The position numbers and the translations under genes were made by a program. The notes under the pieces were generated by a model that made no database searches, was not told where the DNA came from, and saw nothing but the letters and a program-made list of their open reading frames with translations. A stretch of 64,000 nt of DNA from Gimesia alba (lineage in GTDB: Bacteria; Planctomycetota; Planctomycetia; Planctomycetales; Planctomycetaceae), in assembly GCF_007744675.1 (NCBI RefSeq), contig NZ_CP036269.1:1317501-1381500 (forward strand), given 5' to 3'. This document shows, piece by piece, positions 10,011 to 19,244 of this stretch. How positions within the stretch are numbered: position 1 is the stretch's first letter; each line of letters begins with the position of its first letter.

Positions 10011-10976
10011 ATGTCAGTACGGATGACAAAACAGACATGGATTCTTGGAATCGCTTGTGCATTACTGGTATGCACCGGTTGCTCTTCCATGCGCGATAAA
10101 TTTGTTGCCAGTACAGATGAGGCACCTACAACTTTGAAGGAGAAAGTTTCTGTCGCGAAACAGAAGCTGAAGAATCCAGATAAGTTTTATATCACCCACG
10201 GTCAACTTCAGGAAAAAATGGGCGATGTGAATGCGGCCCGTTCTTCCTATGAAGTCGCATTAGGGCAAAACCCCAAATCGGTTGAAGCCGTCCTTGGTCT
10301 GGCACGCCTGGATCAGGTCGCCGGGAAAAAAGTGTCTGCCGAAAAAGGGTTCCAAAAAGCCTTGGAGATGTCACCGGAAGATCCCAAGGTCCGTGCCAGC
10401 ATCGGTCAGTTTTATGCGGCTGAGGAAAAATGGGATCAGGCGATTGCACTGTTAAATGACGCGGTCAAGTCGGCACCGGCTGATAAAAACATTCGTTATC
10501 AATTGGGTATCGCCATGGCATCTGCCGGCGATTACCAGGGAGCCATGCCGCATCTGATTCGTGCTGTTGGCGAAGCGGAAGCCCATTACAACATTGGTTA
10601 CATTCTCAGAGACCGGGGGCAATTGCAGGCCAGTGAGCAGCAGTTTCTCCAGGCTGTTCTGCTGAAACCGGAATTCAACGAAGCACAATACTGGCTCGAT
10701 GAAATTCGTCGCGAAAAAGAGAACCGTCTGATGTTAGCTGGTGTGACAACCGGCGGTGCCACAGGCACGAATGGAAGGGCACAGCAGGCTTCCTATTCAA
10801 AAACGAATCCGAAAAAAACAGCACAAGTGAAGCGGCAAGTACCGGGGGTCTCCAAAGGCATGAGCCCGACCGGCATCTCGACAGCTCCTAAGTCAGCTAC
10901 GAGCGCGGGAAATGCACCACCGGCTAACCTGACTGCCGAACAGTTAGAGCAGTGGCGGAATCAACGCCAGTTCTAG
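10011..10976 (+). CDS. TPR-repeat lipoprotein
   Basis: The start at 10011 has a good Shine-Dalgarno (GGAGG, seven bases upstream). The N-terminus is a lipoprotein signal ending in the lipobox LVCTGC, so the mature protein should be anchored by Cys in a membrane. Residues 55-235 form tetratricopeptide repeats (for example EAVLGLARLDQVAGKKVSAE and KVRASIGQFYAAEEKWDQAI), a scaffold for protein-protein contacts. The C-terminus is low complexity, rich in Ser, Thr, Ala and Gly. The partner is unknown. Confidence 0.85.
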   Translation: MSVRMTKQTWILGIACALLVCTGCSSMRDKFVASTDEAPTTLKEKVSVAKQKLKNPDKFYITHGQLQEKMGDVNAARSSYEVALGQNPKSVEAVLGLARLDQVAGKKVSAEKGFQKALEMSPEDPKVRASIGQFYAAEEKWDQAIALLNDAVKSAPADKNIRYQLGIAMASAGDYQGAMPHLIRAVGEAEAHYNIGYILRDRGQLQASEQQFLQAVLLKPEFNEAQYWLDEIRREKENRLMLAGVTTGGATGTNGRAQQASYSKTNPKKTAQVKRQVPGVSKGMSPTGISTAPKSATSAGNAPPANLTAEQLEQWRNQRQF

Positions 10977-11040
10977 TGCTTTGTCAAGCTAGGAATTGAC
11001 ACTCCACTAGTTTCCAGCTAGTTAGTTCAATCGAATAAAA

Positions 11041-11072
11041 AAACAGGCCCCGATTCACATCGGGGCCTGTTT
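11041..11072. terminator. Bidirectional intrinsic terminator
   Basis: A perfect 14-bp stem (left arm 11041-11054, loop TCAC, right arm 11059-11072) with a GC-rich core is preceded by an A run and followed by T residues. It lies between the convergent TPR lipoprotein and aminotransferase genes, so it can end transcripts from both sides. Confidence 0.9.
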
Positions 11073-11095
11073 CGTTGACTGTCTTTCATTTGGCA

Positions 11096-12502
11096 TTAAG
11101 CAGAAGCGGTTGCGCCCTGCAGTTGCTCTGCCAGTTTCACGCATAATCGTTTCAGCAGGGCAATCGATGCTTGTGCTTCGTCTTCTGTCATCGTCATCGG
11201 CGGGCTGACGCGTAACACATTGCCAGCCAATGCTCCCAGCAGGTGAATTCCGTCTCCGCCTTCCTCACCCAGGTAGCAAGTTTTGACGAGTTCTACAGCG
11301 ACTTCCTGGCTGGTTTTGCCACCCAGCTCGGCACATTCGATTCCAAAGACCATGCCTTCGCCGCGAACTTTCGCGATCACACCGGTTTCTTTCAGACTCT
11401 GCAAGCCATCGATATACAGCTTGGAAAGCTTTGCGGTATTTTCCATCACATCCGTTCCTTCGAACTCATCCAGTGTTGCCAGGACGGCAGCAGAGGAGAG
11501 TGGGTTGGCACTCCAGGTATCAGATGCTTCGCCGTATTTCAGGCTGGCGATGACATCATCGCGACCGACGGCAGCCGCGACGGGAACGCCGTTTCCAAGA
11601 CCTTTACCGAGCACGACAAAATCGGGCTCGACCTGATACTTCTCAAACGCGTACATGCAGCCGGTGCGACCGAAGTTGGCTTGCACTTCATCGAAGATCA
11701 ACATGATGTCATGGGCACGGCAGAAGTCCTGCAGTACTTTGTGATACGCCACTTGCGGATGATAACTTCCCCCGCCACCCAGATAGGGTTCGGTAATCAG
11801 ACAGTTAATCCGCGTGCCGAATTCGGTCCAGAGATCTTCTAGTTCCTTTTGATAGACTGAGGTATCCAGAGTGTCATCACACTTGGTGATATCATCGCAT
11901 TCCGTGCGGGGGAAGCTGATGAACTTCACGCGCGGATCTCGATCAGCGTCTGTTTCGGAACCGGTGACAGCACCCGCCAGTCCTTTTTTACCGTGGAACC
12001 CATGGCGTGTCGCCAGGATAATATCCCGCTTGGGATCACGGTGCAGACATGCCCAGAGTGCTTTTTGAACGGCTTCGGATCCGGAAGCGGCCCACATCAC
12101 TTTGTCGCAACGATTGCCCCCTTGGAAGGACTGAATATTGGCGATCAGGCGTTTGCTGGCTTCCGTTTCAATCGCGGTGACAGCGTTATAGGCCGTTAGC
12201 GTTGCCGCTTCAAAATAATCACCTTCTCCTTCGCCGGAGATGTGTTCCGGTTTCCAGCCCAGGTATTCGCTGAAGCGTTTCATCCAGCGTCGGGGATTGT
12301 GCCCCAGGTTGGCAACCAGCACGCCCGAAGTGAAGTCATACAGGCGACGACCTTCCGGCGTCCAGTGATAGCAGCCGGCTGATTTTGCCAGTACCGCCTG
12401 GCTGGGAGTGAAGGTTCTTAACGCTAAGGGCTCTGTCTGGTACAGATCCTGGCGAACGGCATTGGATTGATTTTCATTGTCAAACTGAATGGCTGTCGTC
12501 AT
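11096..12502 (-). CDS. Class III PLP-dependent aminotransferase
   Basis: The 468-aa protein has the fold-type I class III signature: the glycine-rich cofactor site (WAASGSEAVQKALW), the pyridine-contacting LIFDEVQANFGRTG, and the Schiff-base lysine in VVLGKGLGNGVPVAA (about residue 300). Such enzymes move amino groups between omega-amines or amino acids and keto acids. It lies 84 bases downstream of a Gfo/Idh/MocA gene on the same strand and could share its transcript. The true substrate cannot be told. The C-terminus ends at the bidirectional terminator. Confidence 0.88.
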   Translation of the reverse strand: MTTAIQFDNENQSNAVRQDLYQTEPLALRTFTPSQAVLAKSAGCYHWTPEGRRLYDFTSGVLVANLGHNPRRWMKRFSEYLGWKPEHISGEGEGDYFEAATLTAYNAVTAIETEASKRLIANIQSFQGGNRCDKVMWAASGSEAVQKALWACLHRDPKRDIILATRHGFHGKKGLAGAVTGSETDADRDPRVKFISFPRTECDDITKCDDTLDTSVYQKELEDLWTEFGTRINCLITEPYLGGGGSYHPQVAYHKVLQDFCRAHDIMLIFDEVQANFGRTGCMYAFEKYQVEPDFVVLGKGLGNGVPVAAAVGRDDVIASLKYGEASDTWSANPLSSAAVLATLDEFEGTDVMENTAKLSKLYIDGLQSLKETGVIAKVRGEGMVFGIECAELGGKTSQEVAVELVKTCYLGEEGGDGIHLLGALAGNVLRVSPPMTMTEDEAQASIALLKRLCVKLAEQLQGATASA

Positions 12503-12586
12503 GGTTTTCTCTTTTAGATTTGAAAGGACTGATAAAAATGTTTGTTACCAAAATAGATAAAAGCAGTTTTTAATGATTTCTATGAA

Positions 12587-13867
12587 TTAAACGGTTCCCT
12601 CATAGAGCACTTCGGCTTCCGTCGAACCGGGACGGTAGAGCACCAGGCCTCCTTTGTCATCGTTTACACGAACAACGCAGTCGGGCTCGCCTTGTGCGTG
12701 TTTTTCCAGAATCGCTTCCAGTGCCTGCACGGTAGCGACGGTCTGGCGGTCTGCGGATAAATCGTTGTAGCTTAAAGAACGAATTTGTTCCAAACGTTGT
12801 TGCCGTTCCGATTCCGGTCCGCCAAATTCAATTTGTGCCACTTCACGGGCAAACTGTTCAATGACTTCGATTCCGTATCCCCGCTGTGAACGCTCATTCC
12901 ACGGTTCGACAAAGGTGCCGTTGAAGTGATTGTTCATCGAGTTTTTAATCTCAAAGGGAGTTTTGTCCTCGACCGTACATTCGACACCCCGTTTGCGAGA
13001 GTGCCCGTTCCATAACCCATTGTCGAATCGGAACTGGACTTCCTGTTCGACGTAACCGGGGAAGTTATCCGGCGTGACCCAGGAAGTGTGAATGTCAAAT
13101 GCGGCTTCGCGACCGGACTCATATTCATAAACCATTCGCAATTGGCAACTGTCCCAGGTTGGGCCGTCTTTATCGCCGACTAATCCACGCTGACCGGAGG
13201 CGGTGAGTGTTTTCAGTTTTCCGCCGAACGTGAAGTCGATCAGCTTGATATAATGCACGGCGACATAAGTTCCCGGGTTGCGTCCCGTGATCCATTGGGC
13301 AAACTGTTTTCCGGAAATTGCTTTGGGTTCCAGCAGAGAGCAATAGCCGTTATTCACATGCTGCAGCACATCATCGTACACGAGCGTTCGGAGTTTTTTG
13401 TGGTCGGGATCAAAGAGTTTATGGTAGACCACTTTTGCGGTGACATTATTTTTCTCGGCCAAAGCGACCAATTCGTCCAACTCCTGTAGTTTTAAAACCG
13501 ATGGCTTTTCTACGATCAGGTGTGTGCCTGCTTCGAGCAATTTTTTACAGGAATCAAAGTGCCGGTCATCGGGAGACGCCACGCAGGCAAAATTCAGGCC
13601 GGCAGCCGCCATCTCCTCAATTGCATTGTCTCCAGCGTAACTTTCGAAGCCCCCCACTTTTTCGCCGCGTTCTTCCAGATATTTCTCGGCTCGGGAGCCT
13701 GTGCGAGTTGCCACCGCGTCCAAAGATACTTCAATGGGGCCGGTGGCGCGTTGGTAGAGGCCCGTTTCGTGGACGCTTTCAAAAAAAGGACGGTACGTTT
13801 CGTCGACAATCATTCCAAATCCGACCAGACCTGCTTTGAGTTTGTTCTGGGTTGTCTCGGTGCTCAT
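12587..13867 (-). CDS. Gfo/Idh/MocA family oxidoreductase
   Basis: The 426-aa protein has a Rossmann N-terminus (AGLVGFGMIVDETY) and the family motif EKP in THLIVEKPSVL. The C-terminal alpha/beta domain binds a sugar or cyclitol. These NAD(P)-dependent enzymes oxidise or epimerise sugars. It is transcribed away from a GntR/FCD regulator across a 255-bp divergent region that holds a perfect palindrome, so it is probably a target of that regulator. Confidence 0.88.
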   Translation of the reverse strand: MSTETTQNKLKAGLVGFGMIVDETYRPFFESVHETGLYQRATGPIEVSLDAVATRTGSRAEKYLEERGEKVGGFESYAGDNAIEEMAAAGLNFACVASPDDRHFDSCKKLLEAGTHLIVEKPSVLKLQELDELVALAEKNNVTAKVVYHKLFDPDHKKLRTLVYDDVLQHVNNGYCSLLEPKAISGKQFAQWITGRNPGTYVAVHYIKLIDFTFGGKLKTLTASGQRGLVGDKDGPTWDSCQLRMVYEYESGREAAFDIHTSWVTPDNFPGYVEQEVQFRFDNGLWNGHSRKRGVECTVEDKTPFEIKNSMNNHFNGTFVEPWNERSQRGYGIEVIEQFAREVAQIEFGGPESERQQRLEQIRSLSYNDLSADRQTVATVQALEAILEKHAQGEPDCVVRVNDDKGGLVLYRPGSTEAEVLYEGTV

Positions 13868-13874
13868 AAGATAT

Positions 13875-13994
13875 CCTTAAGTGAATTCAATATATGGAGT
13901 TTTATTGGCTGGTAATTTCAGATAAGCTGCTATAATAAAGATTGTTAAAACTTAATAAAACTGATAAATTCGCAAAAGTGAATTCACTTTAGGT
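13875..13994. promoter_or_regulatory. Divergent regulatory region with candidate GntR operators
   Basis: Two related sites lie between the Gfo/Idh gene and the GntR gene. One is a perfect 16-bp palindrome AAAGTGAATTCACTTT at 13975-13990. The other is an imperfect copy (AAGTGAATTCAA) at 13879-13890. A TATAAT hexamer at 13931-13936 could be a plus-strand -10 element. FCD-type GntR proteins bind short palindromes next to their own genes, so these are the natural operator candidates. Confidence 0.55.
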
Positions 13995-14122
13995 GTTGAA
14001 AGAGGAATTGTCAAGCCTCTTCTACCCTATGGCAACCGAAGAGTTCCGGGTTTCCCCGCTTTGGTTTGACAGCGAATCGTGGCTTGGTTTCACCCTCTGA
14101 TTTCAACTGAAATGAGACTCTC

Positions 14123-14857
14123 ATGATGAAAGATCTTTCTTTAGCAGATGATCTGAATGGACAAAATGTCATTGACGATGAAGATAGTCCGTCGCTCGTA
14201 GATGAAGTTTACCAGAAATTGTTGTTGCGGATCATTCGTTGTGAACTTCCCGGCGGGACCGAATTGAAAAGCACCCAGTTGGCGCGCGAAATTGGTGTTA
14301 GTCGGACGCCCGTGGTGCAGGCGCTGGCTCGATTGCAGGCGGATGGGATTGTGATTCAACAGAAAAATCACCGGGCAGTTGTGAGGGAAGGGGCCGAAAA
14401 CTGGTTAGTCGAAATTCATGAACTGCGCCTGCTTCTGGAACCCTCTGCTGCCGGTATGGCTGCACAAAAGATGGATGCAGAAGAGGTAACGCGATTACAG
14501 GCGCTGGCGTCTGAAGTTAAAACCTGCCAGCAGCAATATGAAGATGGCGATCAATCCAGCACTCACTTACTGAAATGGGGGGCCGCTTCTCGTGCGTTTG
14601 ATTATGCCTTGCACCTGAGTATCGCGGATCACTGCGGCAATTTGCCCATTTGCGAAGCGATTCACAAATGCTGGAGTTATAAACGCGTCTCTTATTCTGC
14701 AGCTGGTGAATCTCCTGAAATCATGATTCGCGGGTTATATGATCATACTGTTCTCCTGGACTCATTACACAACGGCGATTCTGAGACGGCAGCCGCAGCC
14801 ATGACGATGCATTTGCGAAATGCATCCCGAATGCGGCCCGATCGTTTGATTGTGTGA
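14123..14857 (+). CDS. GntR family transcriptional regulator (FCD subfamily)
   Basis: The 244-aa protein has an N-terminal winged helix (about residues 27-90: LLRIIRCELPGGTELKS, then TQLAREIGVSRTPVVQALAR). An all-helical FCD ligand-binding domain follows (ELRLLLEPSAAGMAA, then HLSIADHCGNL with likely metal-binding His). FCD regulators usually respond to sugar acids or organic acids. Its position between a divergent oxidoreductase/aminotransferase pair and a downstream sugar isomerase suggests it controls sugar metabolism here. Two tandem ATG codons make the exact start uncertain by one residue. Confidence 0.9.
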   Translation: MMKDLSLADDLNGQNVIDDEDSPSLVDEVYQKLLLRIIRCELPGGTELKSTQLAREIGVSRTPVVQALARLQADGIVIQQKNHRAVVREGAENWLVEIHELRLLLEPSAAGMAAQKMDAEEVTRLQALASEVKTCQQQYEDGDQSSTHLLKWGAASRAFDYALHLSIADHCGNLPICEAIHKCWSYKRVSYSAAGESPEIMIRGLYDHTVLLDSLHNGDSETAAAAMTMHLRNASRMRPDRLIV

Positions 14858-15019
14858 CAGATTCAGTTGAATTTGTGAAATGCCGTTGAAAAGCGAGTCG
14901 GATCTTCTCGTAGCTCTTGAAACTTAGCTGAAACCTGTCAAAAATGACTTCGATCTGGTGCATACCAACAGCGCAGTCGTATCCTCTTTAGATTTAGAAA
15001 TAAAAGGCAAACAACCGTC

Positions 15020-16039
15020 ATGTCAGATAATCCACGTGTGATTTTGAGTGCATTTGCAGATGAAGCAGCCAATCATAAAACAGCCATCGAACAAATGGTG
15101 GCACTTTCTGCTTTGGGGCTAAGATACTACAGCCCTCGGTTTATTGACGTGAATGGCGATGGTAACGTCAAGCATGTGGTCGACCTGAATAAATCAGAGT
15201 ACAAAGCACTGCTCAAGCTGCATGATGAATATGGCATGAATGTGACGAGCATCGGAGCACGTGTCGGTAAGATCAAACTCGTCGACAAAGACGATGGCTC
15301 TCATAATGTGTTTGTCCCGTTTAAGGAATATTTGAAAAAAGAAGTTGCGAATACCATCAATGCTGCAACCACACTGGGTACGAAACTGATCCGCGGTTTC
15401 TCGTTTTATCCTCCCAAAGGCGAAGATCCCAAACCGTATATGAATCAGGCCGTCGATCAGATTGGTCAGATTGTAGACCTGTGTGCGAAAGAAGGTCTGG
15501 TCTATGGTCTCGAGATCGAACCGAACCTGATTGGAGAAACGGGGCCGCTCCTGGCGGAACTTGCTCGCAAAGTTAAACGGCCGAATATGGTCACGATTTA
15601 TGATGGCGGAAATATAGCCGCTCAGAATAAAGACGCGATGCAGTGCTTGAGTGAGTTTCATGATATGAGTAAATCGATGGGCTGGCTGCACATCAAAGAT
15701 TACGCCGTCGATAAGGATCTGGAATGGACGGGCGTGGTCGATGAAGAACGCTTGAAGAATTTTGTACCGGCCAACGTTGGTGATGCCGGTCACGAATTTA
15801 TTTTGCGTGAGCTGCGTGAGATGCTGCCTAAGATGGAAAAGAAAATGAAGAAACTGGGTGTGCCCGGTGTCTTTCTCGAAGTCGAACCACACTTGAAAGG
15901 TGGCGGCCAGTTTGGAGGCTTCAGTGGCCCGGACGGAATTGGCGTAGCGGTTCGGGCGCTTTGTTCTGTTCTGGATTATGTGGGAATTGATTATGATCTG
16001 CGCACGTTCAAGGACATTCAGGAACTGCGTGGTTTCTAA
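15020..16039 (+). CDS. Sugar phosphate isomerase/epimerase (xylose isomerase-like TIM barrel)
   Basis: The 339-aa protein starts with [19 protein letters not shown] and continues as an AP-endonuclease-2-like TIM barrel. Likely metal and substrate residues lie in [31 protein letters not shown] and [12 protein letters not shown]. Members isomerise or epimerise ketoses. The gene lies 162 bases after the GntR regulator and fits a carbohydrate-use cluster with the Gfo/Idh enzyme. The substrate cannot be assigned. Confidence 0.87.
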   Translation: MSDNPRVILSAFADEAANHKTAIEQMVALSALGLRYYSPRFIDVNGDGNVKHVVDLNKSEYKALLKLHDEYGMNVTSIGARVGKIKLVDKDDGSHNVFVPFKEYLKKEVANTINAATTLGTKLIRGFSFYPPKGEDPKPYMNQAVDQIGQIVDLCAKEGLVYGLEIEPNLIGETGPLLAELARKVKRPNMVTIYDGGNIAAQNKDAMQCLSEFHDMSKSMGWLHIKDYAVDKDLEWTGVVDEERLKNFVPANVGDAGHEFILRELREMLPKMEKKMKKLGVPGVFLEVEPHLKGGGQFGGFSGPDGIGVAVRALCSVLDYVGIDYDLRTFKDIQELRGF

Positions 16040-16156
16040 TTCACCGTGTGCAGACAGCAGGGGGCGAAAGGCAGGCAGTATCGGTTTTAGAAAAAACTGT
16101 CGATCGCCCCATTTCTTTGCTACAATAAAAATAAAGTCGTTCAAGAGTAAAAAACA

Positions 16157-16396
16157 ATGTCGTTTGATCCACAAACTCTGCAGGACATTATTGCCTGCCC
16201 GAAAACAAAAGCAAAACTCGTCTGTGAAGGCGATTTTCTAGTTTCGGTCGATCCAGACACGCGGCTCAAGTATCCCATTAAGGATGGCATTCCGGTGATG
16301 CTGGTTGATGAAGCAACCGAAGTTCCACTGGATGAGTGGGCCGACATTATGAAACGGCACGACCGCAATCCGGAAACAGGGGAATTAGTCTCCTGA
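16157..16396 (+). CDS. Trm112/YcaR family small protein
   Basis: This 79-aa protein has the family pattern FDPQTLQDIIACPKTKAKL, then LKYPIKDGIPVMLVDEA. Relatives are small zinc-ribbon-like partners, often of methyltransferases. Only one Cys remains of the usual zinc set, so metal binding is doubtful. A methyltransferase gene follows 26 bases downstream. Confidence 0.85.
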   Translation: MSFDPQTLQDIIACPKTKAKLVCEGDFLVSVDPDTRLKYPIKDGIPVMLVDEATEVPLDEWADIMKRHDRNPETGELVS

Positions 16397-16422
16397 CCCT
16401 TTTATCAGCCAGAGGATTTAAG

Positions 16423-17229
16423 ATGCAGAACACGTCGAAGAATTGGTTGTTTCAGATTGCCTTCATCGGGTGTTTTGGTATTTTTCTGGCAGACGTTTCA
16501 TTGACCTTACCCGTAAACGCACAGGAATCAGCAGGTGCGGCATCAAAGTCGGATCCGCAGTTCGATGAAAATCCGCTTTATTTATATAAGCGTAATCACG
16601 ATCCCAATGGGATTGGCAAGTTCTATCGAGGCCGTGAAATTGCCCGCGTGATGGGTTATCAAGGGGCTCCCTGGCTCGAACGGAAAACACGTGAGCAGGA
16701 AGAACGACTGTCATTACTTCCTAAAGCGTTAAAGCTGCAGCCGGGAATGGCAGTTGCTGATATTGGTGCAGGCAGTGGTGTGATTTCTGTCATTCTGGCC
16801 GAACATGTGAGTCCGGGCGGCAAAGTCTATGCCGTCGATGTACAACAGGAGATGCTTGATCTCCTGGCAAAGAAACTCAAGAAGGTGGGGGTGGATAATA
16901 TTCACCCGGTTCTGGGAACCCAGAAATCTCCCGGGCTCAAACCCGAATCAATTGACCTGGCGATCATGGTTGACGTCTATCATGAGTTTGAATTTCCTTA
17001 TGAGATGATGCTGGAAATTTCCAAAGCCCTCAAGCCCAAAGGACGGGTCGTGCTGGTGGAGTATCGCAAAGAAGACCCTGCGGTTCCGATTAAACTCGTG
17101 CACAAAATGTCCGAAGCACAGGCCAAAAAAGAAGTCTCCCGCCCGGAACTGAATTTGAAATGGAAAGAGACCATCGGGGTTTTACCTCGCCAGCACATTC
17201 TGGTCTTCGAGAAAACTACTGAGGAATAA
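16423..17229 (+). CDS. Exported SAM-dependent methyltransferase
   Basis: The start at 16423 is preferred because it has AGAGGA upstream and opens directly into a signal peptide (LFQIAFIGCFGIFLADVSLT, cleavage near NAQ, about residue 34). The mature part has a class I methyltransferase core with motif I VADIGAGSGVISVIL and the acidic ribose-binding VYAVDVQQEML, plus the product-domain motif IMVDVYHEFEFP. The 268-aa protein begins with KRNHDPNGIGKFYRGREIARVMGY, a conserved lead-in in this exported family. An envelope-located SAM enzyme is puzzling because SAM is cytosolic. Confidence 0.85.
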   Translation: MQNTSKNWLFQIAFIGCFGIFLADVSLTLPVNAQESAGAASKSDPQFDENPLYLYKRNHDPNGIGKFYRGREIARVMGYQGAPWLERKTREQEERLSLLPKALKLQPGMAVADIGAGSGVISVILAEHVSPGGKVYAVDVQQEMLDLLAKKLKKVGVDNIHPVLGTQKSPGLKPESIDLAIMVDVYHEFEFPYEMMLEISKALKPKGRVVLVEYRKEDPAVPIKLVHKMSEAQAKKEVSRPELNLKWKETIGVLPRQHILVFEKTTEE

Positions 17230-17654
17230 ACCTCAGTCGCGTGTCATGAACGACTCTGATCTGCTGCTGCAGAAATTGAGTGACAGATTTCAATTGATGC
17301 TGGACAAAATTGAATCCTCTTGTGAAATCAGCTCGAGAGCCTGCCTCAGATTCTTGCCAATTCAGGACTATTCCTCCTGAGGTGTCCCCTGTCAAGCAGT
17401 TTAAGCTAGAAGGACAGGGAAGAACGCTTTCTCAGTCTGGTGTATTTAACTCGCGCCTCTCCTTTTCCGCGTCGCTTCGCGTTCTATTTCGTCGTAATTG
17501 ATTGGATTTCCAGAAATATTGACCCGATCCAATAAAGATGAATGACTAGAGCCAACTGATGATCTACACCCGACATAAGTTTAGACTCGTTGGTGAATAC
17601 GACTAAGTCCTTCTATGATTTTGGCACTGATGATTAGATAGGTTAGGTTTAAGT
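17230..17654. other. Non-coding region upstream of the hybrid kinase
   Basis: These 425 bases hold only a short low-quality open frame and no RNA gene or strong hairpin. The kinase promoter should be near the right end. Confidence 0.45.
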
Positions 17655-19244
17655 ATGCAGTTTTTGAATTTGCTTGAACAGCAAAGAAACTGGTCTCCCT
17701 GTATTCTTTATGTTGATGAAAATTTAAATCACTTTCGAGAATTTGAGGCAATCAATGCGGATCAAGGATATGAAATCCATCTCTCATTGAATGCAAAAGC
17801 CTCCCTGATGCTGGGGCTGAAAATTCAGCCCGATCTCATCGTTATCAGTCTCGATATACAGGAAGCGGATCCGATAGAGATGATCCGTTTTTATAAATCC
17901 CAGGACGCACTCGCCAATACGGCGATTCTGGCAACGTCTCAATTTCAGGAGTCTGAAACAATTGACCGTGCCCTGGAACACGGCGTCGATGATTTCCTGT
18001 TGCAGCCTTACACTGATGCTCTCGTCAGTAAACGGATTCGTAACACACTTCAGATCATTGCAATTCAAAAATCTGACCGGATCCAGATGGCACTCAGCAA
18101 TATTCTGGAAGAATCGCTGAATGAGATTTATATATTCAGCGCAGAATTGTATCGGATCTTCTATGCCAGTCGCGGCGCCACCAATAACTTGGGATATTCG
18201 ATCCAGGAACTACAGACGATGTCCCCCTTTCATTTTATGAAAGAGGATTCGGCATCCGAAGTCAAGGAAGCCGTCAATTCACTTCTGACAGGTTCCGATT
18301 CACAAGCATTTTTGAATGCCGAATTTCATCGAAAAGACGGAACGAATTATCCTGTCGAGATCTATCTTCAGAAGACGGTTGTTTTTTCCAAACCGGCGAT
18401 TGTTGCTTTGGCGACAGATATTACCGAGTTGGTTCAACAGAGAGCGGAAGTGGAACGGTTGGCACGCGCTGTCGATTCCAGTGCAGAAGCAGTCTTCATT
18501 ACTGATACCCGGGGCGTGATCAATTATGTGAATGCCGCTTTTTCAGAATTGTATGGCTGGTCCGCAGAGGAAGCGATTGGACACACACCCCGCTTCATCA
18601 AAAGTAAGCTCAATCCGGAAGAAATCTACCGCGAAATGTGGGATCAGTTACTGTCCGGAAATACCTGGCAGGGGGCATTAATTAATCGCCGCAAGCCAAC
18701 TCAAAGGCTGGCATCCAGTCTGCCTCTGCTCGGACAAAACTCGCGACAGCAGCAGAACTGGCTGGACGATTACCGCTGGGTCGATATGACGGTTTCCCCG
18801 ATTTTTGATCAGCGAGGAGACTGTATCTCTTATGTGGCGCTGCAACGCGATATTACAGAGAAAGTTCTGGATGAGAAAAAACAGGCACAAAAACATCTGC
18901 AGGCAGTCATTCGAGCCGGGGTGGCCAAAAGCCTGCAACAGCAGTCTACATTGAAAGTCAAACTGCATGAAGTACTGACGCGTCTGCTGGAAGTTCCCGA
19001 ATACAAAAGTTTAAATCGAGGTTGTCTGTACCTCAATAATGATCAGACCCAGCAGAGTGAACTGATTTCTCAGTATGGAGAATTTCTTACTCCCCCCCCG
19101 CACACTATCATGAGTCCTGTTTCTCTGAGGAGTATGCGCCGTTTCCCGATACGGTCAGGCAGATGCAGATTATCAATCAGTGTCATTGTGATTGTACGAC
19201 AAAAACGGAACGGCAGGAAAATGCATCCCATGGCCACTATTTAA
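17655..19244 (+). CDS. Hybrid histidine kinase, N-terminal part (REC-PAS-PAS-GAF), frame-disrupted
   Basis: The first 482 codons look like the sensor half of a hybrid kinase. A receiver-like domain comes first (CILYVDENLNHFREF ... LIVISLDIQ ... DFLLQPY, residues 15-125), then a PAS-like region (about 150-260), a second PAS (AVFITDTRGVINYVNAAFSELYGWS, about 285-420) and the start of a GAF domain. At the eight-C tract 19092-19099 the frame changes, and the following 48 codons in this frame look unnatural. One more C would join it in frame to the downstream kinase half. It is either a sequencing error, a slippage-prone gene, or a frameshifted product. Confidence 0.8.
   Translation: MQFLNLLEQQRNWSPCILYVDENLNHFREFEAINADQGYEIHLSLNAKASLMLGLKIQPDLIVISLDIQEADPIEMIRFYKSQDALANTAILATSQFQESETIDRALEHGVDDFLLQPYTDALVSKRIRNTLQIIAIQKSDRIQMALSNILEESLNEIYIFSAELYRIFYASRGATNNLGYSIQELQTMSPFHFMKEDSASEVKEAVNSLLTGSDSQAFLNAEFHRKDGTNYPVEIYLQKTVVFSKPAIVALATDITELVQQRAEVERLARAVDSSAEAVFITDTRGVINYVNAAFSELYGWSAEEAIGHTPRFIKSKLNPEEIYREMWDQLLSGNTWQGALINRRKPTQRLASSLPLLGQNSRQQQNWLDDYRWVDMTVSPIFDQRGDCISYVALQRDITEKVLDEKKQAQKHLQAVIRAGVAKSLQQQSTLKVKLHEVLTRLLEVPEYKSLNRGCLYLNNDQTQQSELISQYGEFLTPPPHTIMSPVSLRSMRRFPIRSGRCRLSISVIVIVRQKRNGRKMHPMATI
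19092..19099 (+). repeat. Poly-C tract (8 C) at the kinase frame break
   Basis: The run sits exactly where the reading frame must change. With nine C residues the codons CCC CCC CCC GCA CAC TAT continue smoothly into the GAF and kinase domains. The homopolymer could vary in length by strand slippage or be a read error. Confidence 0.8.

Noticed and set aside
15194..16174. 326-aa minus-strand gene
   Set aside because: It lies antisense to the sugar isomerase, whose motifs are clear on the plus strand.
17310..17501. 63-aa gene upstream of the kinase
   Set aside because: No ribosome site or family pattern, and it has the look of random sequence.
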